Shown piece by piece: positions 24,101 through 33,710 of a stretch of 64,000 nucleotides of DNA. Each line of letters starts with the position of its first letter. The first letter of the stretch is position 1. Source of the DNA: Emydura subglobosa (Eukaryota; Chordata; Testudines; Chelidae); assembly GCA_007922225.1 (NCBI GenBank), contig ML679991.1, positions 372,001 to 436,000 of the forward strand, in the 5' to 3' direction. The position numbers were made by a program, and so were the translations under genes. A model generated the notes under the pieces. The model ran no database searches. It saw nothing but the letters and a program-made list of their open reading frames with translations, and had not been told where the DNA came from.

Positions 24101-27100
24101 GGAGCAGAGGTCATTACTGAAACTCTTGCCAATGCTCGTAAGAAGACTATTTCTGTATGGGACTGCCTTGAGACTGTCCCAGAGAGATAGCCCTCTGCCT
24201 GCTGCAGATTTGAGTAGCTATCTAGGAGAGGGACTTAGCTGGGATTCACCTATGGGAATGGCTTACCGAACATAGTCTGCACTGGTCTCAGATGGAGAAT
24301 GGACTCTGATACCAGTTATGGCCAAAAGCATCACGGGCCAATTTTTCAAGAGTAGCTTCTAGTTCTGGGGCCTCCAGCATTGGCAGCCCAGCTAGAGACA
24401 ACTCGGACCTGACATACAGAGGTGTCGAACAGCCACAATTCCACGGATTGTAACCAGAGTTGTGAGTGGTCAGCCCCTTGGCAATTCAGGCACTAGCTCC
24501 CTCCTGTATGGACAGCACATGGCAGATTTAAAGTTCTTTACATGCTAAGAAGCTGCAGCATTCAAATCTTGAATACCAGTTATGTTCATGGATGTCTAAT
24601 GTACAGGGGCACCAGTTCTTGGGGGCTTAACCCTCTCTATTCAAGCAGGTCAAACTACTCATTGCCAGTAATACTTGTTTTGAATTCAGCCCTATTTCTG
24701 TTGAGTGACTTATTCAAGAGCCCATCCTGATTCCCATTATTTAGAAATAATGCCTAGATCAATCAATAAACTTCTAAGAAGAATTGCCAGCCTACGGAGG
24801 GCTGTTGTAAACTGTTCACTTCAGTCAATTGTTATTCGTTTCTGGCGATGTGTAGTTGGTCACCTAAGTCGTATAGAATTGCTTCTGCTCTCTGCTTTGA
24901 TGATGGACATTTTTTTTAAAGCAGCAATGTAATAAACAATGAAGAACACACTTTCTTGTATGAATTTTTGACCGAATAATTTTTTTTGCTAATATTTGAG
25001 ATTTTCAGCATTTGTGAATATTTTCATGAATTTCTGGCAGTCATCTGAACACAGTCACAAATAATATGTCCCTAGGAATAGGACTGATCTGAATCCAGTG
25101 CTTTTATTTGCAAAACTATTTACCACTTTTAAACACAGATCTGTGCCTCATGTAATTCAGTGATGAAAAATATTACAGTGCCAAAGCTGATGGGCTCATC
25201 TCCTATAGTACCCAGGGCCGTTTTAAGACCTTCGTAGGCCCTAGGCACACTTGCCTTCGTAGGCCCCCCCCCAACTGAAATAACTAATTCGATTTTAAGC
25301 TATTAATAAATAGTTTTTTAAATAAAAATAAAAAATTATATATAAAAACTTTTTTCGTAGGCCCTGAAAGTTTCGTAGGCCCTAGGCACTGTGCCTATTG
25401 GGCCTAACGGATAATACGGCCCTGATAGTACCCTGAGCTGTTCCCCACCCCAGCTCTGCAGCTCAGTCATGATCTGCAGCAATTCCTATGCTATCCCACT
25501 TTCAACCTGTTCCTGAGTAGGAATTTCCAGCTCACGTTAAACTATGCATACAGTCATACAACTCACAAATGGGGGAAGAAGCTGAGAACGTTTAAACTCT
25601 TTTCCCCCCCTTCAGTGTCATAAGATTTGGACCCAGATCTCTTGAAGGTGAAAGGTCAACTCACTCTCCAAACAGCCTCCTTTATTTACCTTTTTTGATA
25701 ATACTCCCCATGAAATCCTGGGGGATCTGTATTGGGACCTGGTAATACTCTGCCATCCTCTTAATATCCTTCATCATGTATTGCCCACGTTTGGGATTCA
25801 TCGCTGGGGGCTGGTTACCTTACAGAAAAAGGTGAAATTACAAGAGGAAAATTCCAGTTATAAGAAGCTAGGCCTGGTCTACACACAAATTTAAACTAGT
25901 CTAACTAAAAGTGCAATGTTTGCATTGATTTAGTAAAACAGCTGCAACTCTGTGTGAGGACACTCTTCTATCAGTTTAAACCTGGCTTACTTCAGTTTCA
26001 TTTGCATCAGTAAATTTGCAGGCACTAAACTGACATAACCAGTATTAAACCAGTATAAGAATGCCCACAAGGGGGTTGGCACCAGTTCAGCTCAATCCAT
26101 TTTTAATCTAAACAACTGAACCTTTTGGGTACAGATAAACTCAAAGTGCTGTTCATCATAAAGCATTTCGGTAAGGAGGGAGAGCATCATTATGCCCATT
26201 TTAAAAGTAAGAAACGGAGGCAGAGCAAGTGAAATGATATGGGATTTCAGGCAAATCAAGTCTCCAACAGAGCCAGAAACAGAACTTGTGACTCCCACGT
26301 CAGTGATTCCAACCCCCTAAGTCTGGGAAAGGAATTGTTTTCTAGCAGAGTAGTTCCAGAGCAGCATCTCCCCAGCAGAACCAACACTCACAGTTGGGAG
26401 TTTGCAATGGTATAGAATTGGATGGCCTATACTGGACCATCAAAAAGGGGCTGGATTTCCAGACTTAGACCTCCGAGTAGAATGACAGGGCTCCAGCAGT
26501 GCCTGGCTAATGACAGCAGGGATCTCAATGATCTAGAATATTCCCCACAGCCCCATCCATTTTGGGATCTGCGGTGAGCTTTCTAACAGCAGTGCCCTGT
26601 CAGAGCACGGCCACAAGTGCTGGATGCAATCTCCACAGTCTCACAGCCATGCTCTGCAGGGGGTTCCAGATATTCTCTACTGGGGGTCCGGAGCAGTGGA
26701 ACATCTACCAGTCGCGTTCATTATGGCTCCAAGGAAAGCGGGACGAAAACGCAGCTCAATGCTCCAGTTGTGCCGGTACCGGCAAAGCACCTGCAATGGG
26801 AAAAATAATAATGGATAAACAAGGTCTAATGCCTTCAGTGAGGGCCTTGGGCCCAGTGCCTGACACAAGCCATTACAAATCAATCCTGGGATTAGCAGGG
26901 CAGCTCAGATCTTCTTCATGCCAGTGACTCTGTGGGGAATGTTTGTAAATTCCTACATAGGACCAGGGATTAAAATACCAAGCAGCCCTGAGCCCCTGTG
27001 AAATGCACTCCAACGATACCCCTGGAGATAAACTCACCACGCACCCAGGTTTCTCTCTGGAGCAGGAAGAAAAATAAATGATACATCAGATTCATTTATA

Positions 27101-28622
27101 GAGCTCTGCAAATCTGCAGATATCCACTTTTGTGTTTGCGGATTGGATGTGGATACAACTTTTGTATTGGCGAAGGGCTCTATTCATTTATTTCTTTTAA
27201 ATCAGGAAAATAATCTATTTCCTCCAGGCCTGTCTCACAGAATTCCTCTGTCTACTGCTGCTCTAATCTATTTCATCCAGGACCAGATTATGATAGAGAT
27301 GCCATAGGTCCCAGCTGTGGAGTGATGTGATAAAATGAGAGAATCAGTTTTCATTTAAAAACAAGGGTACTATGATGCCCCGGGTGTGTCACTGGCAGTG
27401 GGGACTGAACCCAGGATAGCTGGATCTATTGCTCAAGACACAACTATTGGTTCAAAATTTAGAACAGATTTATAAACTTCTCTGTGGTCCAGCCACTAGA
27501 GAGAAAGAGCAACACTAAGTGTGGGTTAAAAATGTTTCTGTTTCTCATATACATAAATGTAATGCAATTATAACAGCGTGCAGAAAGCTTGACGTAGTAG
27601 CTCCAAAAGGTGTGAGCTGCCCTTGCATCTTAAATGTGAAACTTGCTGCCACATCTAAGAGAGATGGGGCCCTGGGATAAAGCTGGGGCCATGGCTTGAG
27701 AGGCAGGACCATAAAAGACCACTTGTGAAGTCCATCCACGGCCTCAGATTGTCTTAATTTGGCCTTGATTTTCATGTCATTGTCCTGGTAGCAAAGCATG
27801 TGTCACCCAAAGCACCATCAAAACAAATCCTGAGATTTTGGAAACAACACTGTGGGTTTGAGAAATCCCTGAGGTTAGGCAGTTATGATGTTAACATAAA
27901 GTCACCCTTATGTGTCTTGTATAAATACAGTTGGTTGAGATTTTTCATTTGAAACACTCTGACAAAAAAGATCATTTTTAAAAAATGGAAGTTATTGCAA
28001 AAACATTTTTTGGGGGCAATTTTCAGCTTTTCTGGACAAAGAACTTTTTGGCATTGTTGTTAAAATTTGTTGCCTTGCCCCTTTCTCTCCCTCTTTCATT
28101 GGCAAAATGGAAACAGGAAAATATTGAGAGAAATGGGGGGAAAAAAACAAACTAAAAAAAGTTTGTTTACAAGATTTTCAAGCAAACACCGCCCCCACCA
28201 GGTTCCTCTTCGAAATGTGCGGAATTAAAATCGTTGCACTTTTTTTTTTTTTTTCCCCAGAAAAATTATTGTTCTTTTCCAACTAGCTTCAGCTGTAAAG
28301 TCAGGCCAGGCTCCTCATGGTCCCAAAACTACAGATTGCCCCGGGGCGGACTCTGGTGCAAAGGCCGGTGTAGGTAAGACTAAGATCGGACTCAGAGCCA
28401 GGCCTGTGTTGAACATTAATCTCTGACATGTCACCAGCCACTCACTAGAGGCCTGAACTCTGCTCCTCCCCCGCTAACCCCACTGTCCGTCCGTCCGTCC
28501 GTCCGTCCGTCGGTCGGTCCGTGCCTCACCTCGAAGCCCAGCCAGGAGTACGGGGACAGCACGTCGTAGAACAGCTCCACCAGCTTCTTCCCGCCGCCCA
28601 AGCCCCCCGCGGCTGCTGCCAT
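15180..28622 (-). CDS. GSTK1: Glutathione S-transferase kappa 1 (8 exons, complete)
   Basis: Eight exons in gene order: 28530-28622, 26709-26790, 25690-25818, 23874-23974, 23389-23424, 18333-18449, 17699-17792 and 15180-15229 (stop included). All junctions are GT/AG and the phases sum to 702 nt, or 233 residues; human GSTK1 has 226. Recognised blocks are [16 protein letters not shown] (exon 1, with the kappa-class GSH-binding Ser at residue 23, human Ser16), [17 protein letters not shown] (exon 2), [15 protein letters not shown] (exon 3), [12 protein letters not shown] and [11 protein letters not shown] (exon 4), [15 protein letters not shown] (exon 6), [13 protein letters not shown] and [11 protein letters not shown] (exon 7) and [16 protein letters not shown] (exon 8). 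Kappa GSTs have a DsbA-like thioredoxin fold, conjugate glutathione, and occur in mitochondria and peroxisomes. The start has a Gly/Ala-rich extension of about seven residues compared with human. The C-terminal tripeptide is PRL, where human has the peroxisomal signal ARL. Confidence 0.96.
16455..16665. mobile_element. Fold-back element, probably Penelope-related
   Basis: AGAGTCCTGTAGCACTTTAAAGAC (16473-16496) recurs inverted as GTCTTTAAAGTGCTACAGAACTCT near 16592-16615, making arms of about 40 bp around a 90-bp loop. GAAAGCTTATGTCTGCTGAAAT and GACTAACACGGCTACCGCTC resemble the ends of common reptile Penelope-like elements. It lies in GSTK1 intron 7. Confidence 0.5.
16710..17310 (+). mobile_element. 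CR1 reverse transcriptase fragments
   Basis: The part 16715-16850 encodes a decayed [17 protein letters not shown] segment. The part 17190-17305 encodes [20 protein letters not shown] followed by IKCAEDTKR, matching the CR1 block GPILFNLFINDL...KFADDTKL with the catalytic FADD changed to CAED. A tandem repeat and unrelated sequence separate the two parts. Confidence 0.7.
16866..16925. repeat. 19-bp tandem repeat, three copies
   Basis: AGGGTGTAACGGGTAAACA, AGGGTGTAACGGGTAAATA and AGGATGTAACGGGTAAATA follow one another. The array lies in GSTK1 intron 7 between two CR1 pieces. Confidence 0.85.
17349..17609. mobile_element. Palindromic MITE, about 260 bp
   Basis: The left end GGTATGTCTGCACTGCAGTT is inverted at the right end (TTGCAGTGTGGACGTATCC). 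Inner segments are also complementary: AGGGGCTGTTTAACTCTGGTG pairs with TCTAATTAAACAGCCCCTTA, and GAGCCTGGGCTCCAG is itself self-complementary. It is a full-length hairpin in GSTK1 intron 7, 90 bp from exon 7, and a non-autonomous DNA transposon of a type common in turtles. Confidence 0.8.
18507..21440 (-). mobile_element. Nearly full-length CR1 LINE, inactivated, in GSTK1 intron 5
   Basis: In element order: an endonuclease region at 21382-20867 ([48 protein letters not shown]), a connecting region, and reverse transcriptase including [18 protein letters not shown] followed by LTSVPGK. About five residues of the NYRPVS block are deleted. The region near 19471-19487 reads FADY where FADD is expected, so the catalytic site is lost. 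The C-terminal part 19385-18963 reads [16 protein letters not shown] and [20 protein letters not shown], and the 3' UTR ends near 18507. Multiple stops break the frame. The element lies in the same orientation as GSTK1 and accounts for most of the 4.9-kb intron 5. Confidence 0.92.
22227..22517. mobile_element. MITE with AGGCCTTGTCT-type ends
   Basis: The left end AGGCCTTGTCTGCACAAG pairs with the right end ACGTAGATAAAGCCT. The interior is AT-rich and partly self-complementary (GTTTAAATTCACACC, TAAACCGGTT). It lies in GSTK1 intron 5. Confidence 0.6.
22817..22901 (+). other. Exon-like lysine-rich terminal fragment of unknown gene, inside GSTK1 intron 5
   Basis: A good acceptor (CTTCTCTCTGCATTATAG) precedes a frame of 27 codons and a TAG stop. 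The peptide begins [19 protein letters not shown] and ends GHHFKAA. The composition is Lys/Glu/Ser rich with few codons typical of repeats. I do not recognise the protein. It lies antisense to GSTK1, and no matching upstream exon is evident nearby. It could be a true last exon, a relic of a retrocopy, or chance. Confidence 0.25.
25213..25424. mobile_element. hAT-type MITE with a perfect 8-bp target duplication
   Basis: The ends CAGGGCCGTTTTA and (inverted) TAATACGGCCCTG form terminal inverted repeats. The 8 bp ATAGTACC occur directly on both sides, at 25205-25212 and 25425-25432. An 8-bp duplication and CAGGG ends are hAT features. Inside, TTCGTAGGCCCT occurs four times, two near each end, around an AT-rich core. 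It lies in GSTK1 intron 3. Confidence 0.88.
25870..26320. repeat. MITE fragment followed by an antisense MIR-like SINE
   Basis: AGGCCTGGTCTACACACAAAT at 25870 is a MITE left end related to the copy at 22227. The element runs to about 26076 without its matching right end. The part 26150-26310 reads as an inverted MIR core (ATTATGCCCATTTTAAAAGT, AGAGCCAGAAACAGAAC). Both lie in GSTK1 intron 2. Confidence 0.55.
26791..28339. other. GSTK1 intron 1, mostly unique sequence
   Basis: It contains a poly-T run near 28240-28256 and AT-rich AAAATTTTT repeats at 27940-28280 similar to 11690-11880. I see no gene or well-defined transposon. Confidence 0.45.
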
Positions 28623-28920
28623 TGCCCGGCCCGGCTCCGCGGGGCGCCGCTCGGCTGCTCGGCGCTGCGCCGCGTGACTCCGCCGCGATCGCTCCGGCTC
28701 CGCTGGCGGCGGGTGCGCGGCGCGGCAGGTCTCGGGCTCCGGCTCGGGGCCGCGGGCGCGCCCGGAGTGACACGAACCGAGCCAGCCGCCGGCTGCGGCG
28801 GGGATCTGCTGAGACCTGCGGCAGCGCTTCCCCGCCCCCGGGCTGGGCGGGATCCTGCTGCTGCTCCTCCTGCTCCTGCTCCTCCTCCTCCTGCTCTTCT
28901 CCTAGCTCAGCCACGTTCCA
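28340..28920 (-). promoter_or_regulatory. GSTK1: CpG island over the GSTK1 promoter and first exon
   Basis: GC content and CpG density rise abruptly here compared with AT-rich flanks, with many CGCG, GGGCGG-like and CCGC motifs. The island covers exon 1 and about 300 bp upstream of the ATG at 28622. No TATA box is evident, which fits a housekeeping-type promoter. Long reading frames across the island are by-products of GC richness. Confidence 0.75.
28485..28522. repeat. (GGAC)n microsatellite beside the GSTK1 exon 1 donor
   Basis: An array of about nine 4-bp units (TCCG/GTCC on the + strand) ends within about 8 bp of the exon 1 splice donor at 28529. The units nearest the exon have drifted to CGGT. 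It sits in intron 1 within the CpG island. Confidence 0.85.
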
Positions 28921-29821
28921 GGTGAAGCCGGCCAGCCTATCTCACGACAGAGTTTTCTTGTGTAGACCGCCGGAGACCCAACTGATAGAGGCTAAACAAG
29001 CTAACTTAACCACTTGGGTCAACACACCTTATAGTCACCTCAAGAGAAATCAATAGCTGCCGCCTGTTCACCTCTGTTGTTATATCATGTAACTCCGAAC
29101 ATATACAATACATAATTCAGTGAGTGAACTGCCTTCACTGAGGAATAAACTATGGGCCAACTAGCAAGGTGGTGCAGGAGCATAAGGGGGCACAAGCCTC
29201 TGAGTCACAATCTATGTCTCAGGCAGTGGAACAATATGCTGCCCCTTTATGGACTCGTAGTGAAATCGCATTTGAGCCCCATGTCTCTCATTTGAGTCAA
29301 GAAATGGTATGTGCTTTGAGGTCTGTTCATAGGAAGAACTGATTGTTTTCACCACAGAATGACTTTGCAATTTCTTGCTCTGCTTTGGACCACAAACACA
29401 TTTTTACATGAACATTTTAAAATTAGGTTTTAATATGACTTTAAAATAACCATGCGATTATGTCATTCTCAAGGAAAGCAATTAAGTAAATAAAAGCACT
29501 GTTAGCTCATATTGGAGTTTTTCCCATGCCAAGTCAGCTTCTTATTGGGTCACGTGTTGTTGGTCTGAGAAATTCTGCATAAAAATAGTAGCATGTGCCA
29601 CTGTTCAGAAAGCATCGTTGATTTATACTTCTCAATATATGAATGTGAATTTTTTTCCTCCTCAGAAAATGTCTCATTTGGATAGTTGTGTCTGCTCAGA
29701 ACTTGCCAATTGCTGTCGACAATTAAATAAGCATTTGCAGTTAGAAACCTCACTATTTGCAGTATGCGAAGGATTCACTGTTGTAAGTATAAGTTGTACA
29801 AGAAATATTACAAATACAGAC
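28921..29821. other. Upstream flank of GSTK1, nothing recognised
   Basis: AT-rich sequence without an open frame of protein-like composition and without a repeat that I can name. It separates the CpG island from the LTR copy starting at 29822. Confidence 0.5.
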
Positions 29822-32160
29822 TGTGACGAGATCACCCACCCCACCTCCTGCCGGGTGCAGCCTGGAAGCTGTGGAACCACTGTGCCCCCATAACTATCCT
29901 GCCTGGGCTGGGTCCCAGCAATGCCTTGCTGGTGACAAAGGGCCAGCTCCTCTGGACCTTGTTATCATTCAACACGACAGCAGGTGGAGCCACACACCCA
30001 ACTGAGTTACATGAATGCTTTTCAGTCACTCATGAACCGACAATCAAGGCACCAGCCAACTCCCCGCAGCTTTTCAGAATTATACCATCTTGCTCTTCCC
30101 AGAAATCTGGTCAAAGTAAATTCATCTATTAGTCCATCCCCCTCAATGTGAGGAGGATATACACCAGCTTTGTTACTGAGCTGAGGTTTCTCAAACACTT
30201 CAATTCAAGACACACTGTTGTAGGTAAAAATATAAAACAGATTTATTAACTACAGAAAGATAGATTTAAAGTGATTATAAGTGGTAGGCATAAAAGATCA
30301 GAGACAGTTACCAAAGAAATAAACATAACTTTGCAGTCTATGTTGTTATACACTAAACAGAATTTGAATCGGTAATATCGCACCCTGACTGATGATACAA
30401 GTAGGTTACAGATTCTTGTTACACAGGTTGCATCTGCTTTGCAACTTCAGTTCCCCTTCCCCATTCAAAGTCCTTTGTCTTTCATATGTTCCTTCAGATA
30501 TTGAGTTGTGGGGGAATGAAGACAAATGTTGGTGTCAGTGTCACGCTGGCTGGATCAGGGGGGCCCTTGAGGTGTATTCAGGAGCTCTGATTTCTCCCTT
30601 CTACACCAGTCTTGCTTTGGGGGCATCACGCTGGCTGGATTGGGGGAGGGAGCATTTATGATATTGTTTGACATCAGTATGTCAAAATCATAATAATTCC
30701 TGTGAGATATGCCATCCCAGGTACTGTTAGAAAGGCTATAATGTGCTAAGTAAGTTGATAATGTTTATGTTCATGTGTTATGTGTGTAATGGAAGTTATG
30801 GATATGGTTGATATATCTGTATTTCAAATTGTGCTGTTTGGGACACACCCCGGACAGGATGGCTGCAGAACAATAGCCTGCTTAATGGCCCATTAAGACA
30901 TTGCCAGGTGCAAGGGGCCCAGGGGGAGAAGCCAGGGATATACTGATGAGTCACCAGGACTTGCCCATGTGACTCTGGACTCCATTTTGGTTCCTGTAAA
31001 ATTCCACAAGCTGTATGGCAGGGGCCAGAGGATATATAAGGCAGAAGCCTTGGAATCCATTTTGTCTTCAGTCCTGTTCAGCTTCCAGTCACCTATCTAC
31101 CTCTGGACCAAGTCATCTGCAACTGAAGCTGTGAAACAAAGGACTGAGGCCCATCCAGGTACTGGATGTACACCAGAGGGACTATACAAGCCTGCAAACT
31201 CCACAATTCTACTGGAAACCTGGCGTATATGGACTTTCAAATCATTTGTATGTATCTGATTGCTTTAATTCTTTAACATTTCTCTTATTGTTTGTTCCTT
31301 TCTTTTTATAATAAACCTTTAGTTTTAGTTACTAAAGGATTGGCTGGCAGCATGGTATTTTGGGTAAGATCCAAACTTCTATTGATCTGGTGCTGTGGCT
31401 GACCCTTTGGGGTCAGGGGGAACCTTTTTAGTAAAGAGCAGAGAGTTTAAATAACTGCTCTCTCTTTACTGGACCTTGTGGCAGATTGGGAGCCCGAGTC
31501 TGAAATGCAGTAAAGGGGGCTGTGTGTATTTGTATTTTGGGCTTCTTGATAATCAGTGTGGGAAATCAGAAGCCCTGTTTGTAGCTGGTTGGGAAGCCTG
31601 ACTTCAGTGTCACCCACCAGCGCTGGGAAAATCTGCTCTCCATTTACAGCCTGCCCTGACCTTGGCATTTTCAGGTGGCTGCCCTAGGCACGGAAGGGTC
31701 GCAGTCAGTCCCCTTCTTTCATAGCTTCTTCCAGCTTGTGCATGTGACGTGGGCACATGACGTGGGCACATGACGTGTGCGTGTGACGTGCATGTGACGT
31801 GGGGGACTGCCCCCCATTGGTCAAGCAATCTCCGTTGTGTACCTCTTTCCTCTGTGAAGTCTTTAGGCATGTTCTTTGGGAGAGCAGATTCCCCTTAATG
31901 GGCCATCAGCATGTCTGGCTACTCCATTGTTGTACCTGAAAAGCTGGTTTGGGTGTTCTCTACCTTCCAACATATTTCAGTAGCACATACAGAGCAACAC
32001 TTCACATACCATGGCAGCACATACAATCCAACATGATATTAATGTTTAGCAGACCAAGACTTTTAAAATGATACCTCATAAGGCATACATTGTACAAAAC
32101 ATATCATAATTATATGACGTTGATGAATATGGGGTCTTCTTTCAGACATACAGCATCACA
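29822..32160 (-). mobile_element. Solo-LTR-like element with a second element nested in opposite orientation
   Basis: The outer copy starts TGTGACGAGATCACC and ends CAGCATCACA. It is flanked by CAGAC (29817-29821) and CAGAG (32161-32165), a 4-of-5 match to a target duplication. Read on the minus strand it has TTAATAAATCTG near 30240, a possible poly(A) region. An inserted block, roughly 30665-31707, is in + orientation with TATATAAGG near 31032 and AATAAA near 31310 followed by CCTTTAGTTTTAGTTACTAA. That piece is the inverted equivalent of 37350-37420. No protein-coding interior is present. The class (ERV or Gypsy) cannot be set from LTR sequence alone. Confidence 0.6.
31738..31806. repeat. 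TGACGTG minisatellite inside the LTR copy
   Basis: Five copies of TGACGTG lie in about 65 bp, in irregular units such as CATGTGACGTGGG and CACATGACGTGGG. TGACGT is the half/full core of CRE/ATF sites and CACATG is an E-box. Confidence 0.8.
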
Positions 32161-32747
32161 CAGAGTTAACCTTATTTATTCATCTCAGGTTAAACTGGAA
32201 AGTATTCAGATTGTTCAGGTAGCTGTGTGAGCAGCTGGTCAGCTTTTAACTCATTTATGCTGCTTTGTCCATGACTCATGACTTTGTCTATGATTCTGTT
32301 TTACAATTACACAAGCAATTGTACTTGATTTCAAGCAACCGTATTTCACAAATATTTAATGGAAAAGGATATTCTCTCTCAATATTCTCTATTTACTGGG
32401 GCATATAGAAGTAAGACCCTAATAAAAAAAAGTATTAATTATTAGTAAAGATTTAAATCACATTGCCTATATACTTGGTTTGTGCCAAACAAAAAGTAAG
32501 ACACAGAGATTACAACTGAATACAACCAAACTGAAACACAGGCCAAACATTCAGATAAGGGAGGTGTAGAAGACTAATATAGGAATAGTTCATGGAATGA
32601 ATAGTTCTTAAATAAGGATCTGCAGGAGAAACAAGGGAAGAGCCTGTCAAAAGTCTTTTCCATGAAGGGCTGGGAGTGAAACTGCAATTCAGAAAATAAC
32701 TTATATGAGGAACAGCATGGAGAAAATTCGGGGTGTTGTAATAGGGT
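32161..32747. other. 3' flank of the taste receptor gene
   Basis: AT-rich sequence with no gene or named repeat. On the minus strand possible poly(A) signals exist (TTTATT at 32171-32176 on +), so the receptor transcript may end here. Confidence 0.35.
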
Positions 32748-33680
32748 TTATGAAGTCTCTTTTCTTAGCTGGCATTTGATTTGATGCAGAATTTTCACTG
32801 ACACCTTTTTCAGTTTTTGATTGGTCAGAACCAAAACAATGGGGTGTGCAGAAGGATATGCAGAAAGAAGAACTTCATAAGGTAAACGTGCAGGGTTTTG
32901 AAATGTGATTGTGTCTGTGAAAATGACTATTACAGCCACAAAATATGTAATGAAGAGGATAAAGAAAGAGATGAGAGACTTCATGGCATTGATATGGGCC
33001 TCCATACTGCAGTCTTTGAAACCAGTAACGTTGTTTTTCATTTTCTTGGTGTGTTTCCACAGAGAGGTGAGCAACAGGATAGATGAAACCAAGAATATGA
33101 TTAAAGGGATGGTAGATACAAAGATTTCCATAGGTACAAAGAAGAGATATGGGATATCCTTAGCATTATTCAAGGTTGTGTTTCCTTCTGGGCTTTTTGT
33201 TGAGTTGCAGAAATCAACCCCAACATCACTCCAGACTAGTGGGATGGCAGTGACCAAGGACGCCACCAGGGACCCCAGGATCAGCCTTGGCACCAGCCAA
33301 CCAATTCTAAGCTTCAGCCAGAGAAAGAGAGGATGGGTGAAGTTGACAATCTTCACAGAGTAGACGACGCTTAGCCAGGCGGCACACCAGACACTGACCA
33401 TGTTTAGATAACTCCACAGGACACCAAATACTTTGTGTTTGCAACCTAGCGCAGAAGTCCTTGGAAAAACAACATAGGTGAAGTTGCTCAGCATTACAAC
33501 CCATTGTAGGAGAAATCTGGAGATGCTCAGGAATGTCAGAATGAGCTCACAGGAGGCCAGCTTTCTGCTTTTGATCCAGTCAACGCAAATCACAACTATC
33601 GTAAATCCATTTCCCAGACTCGCAACAAGGGACTCAAGTCCTACAAGGGTCAGCGAAATGAGAGCAAGTGTAGTAGGCAT
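32748..33680 (-). CDS. Bitter taste receptor, TAS2R39/TAS2R40-like
   Basis: An intact intronless frame of 310 residues from the ATG at 33680. An upstream in-frame ATG at 33710 would add ten residues, but starting at MPTTLALISLTL places TM1 close to the N-terminus as is usual in this family. It is a seven-helix receptor with TAS2R hallmarks: the TM3 segment WCAAWLSVVYSVKIVNFTHPLF, an intracellular loop 3/TM6 block NVTGFKDCSMEAHINAMKS, and the TM7 motif YPSAHPIVLVLTNQKLKK. The loop block resembles human TAS2R40 (ATGSRDPSMKAHIGAIK). Extracellular loop 2 has NST and NTT sequons, the usual N-glycosylation position. Such receptors signal through gustducin in taste and other epithelia. It lies about 4 kb upstream of GSTK1 on the same strand, matching the human TAS2R39-TAS2R40-GSTK1 neighbourhood. 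Exact orthology needs a tree. Confidence 0.93.
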   Translation of the reverse strand: MPTTLALISLTLVGLESLVASLGNGFTIVVICVDWIKSRKLASCELILTFLSISRFLLQWVVMLSNFTYVVFPRTSALGCKHKVFGVLWSYLNMVSVWCAAWLSVVYSVKIVNFTHPLFLWLKLRIGWLVPRLILGSLVASLVTAIPLVWSDVGVDFCNSTKSPEGNTTLNNAKDIPYLFFVPMEIFVSTIPLIIFLVSSILLLTSLWKHTKKMKNNVTGFKDCSMEAHINAMKSLISFFILFITYFVAVIVIFTDTITFQNPARLPYEVLLSAYPSAHPIVLVLTNQKLKKVSVKILHQIKCQLRKETS

Positions 33681-33710
33681 TTTTCTATCTGTTGTTTTCA
33701 AAGCCTGCAC

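Noticed and set aside
28474..29056. Long frames on both strands over the GSTK1 CpG island
   Set aside because: Arg/Pro/Ala-rich translations of GC-rich DNA; only the short exon 1 frame matches a known protein.
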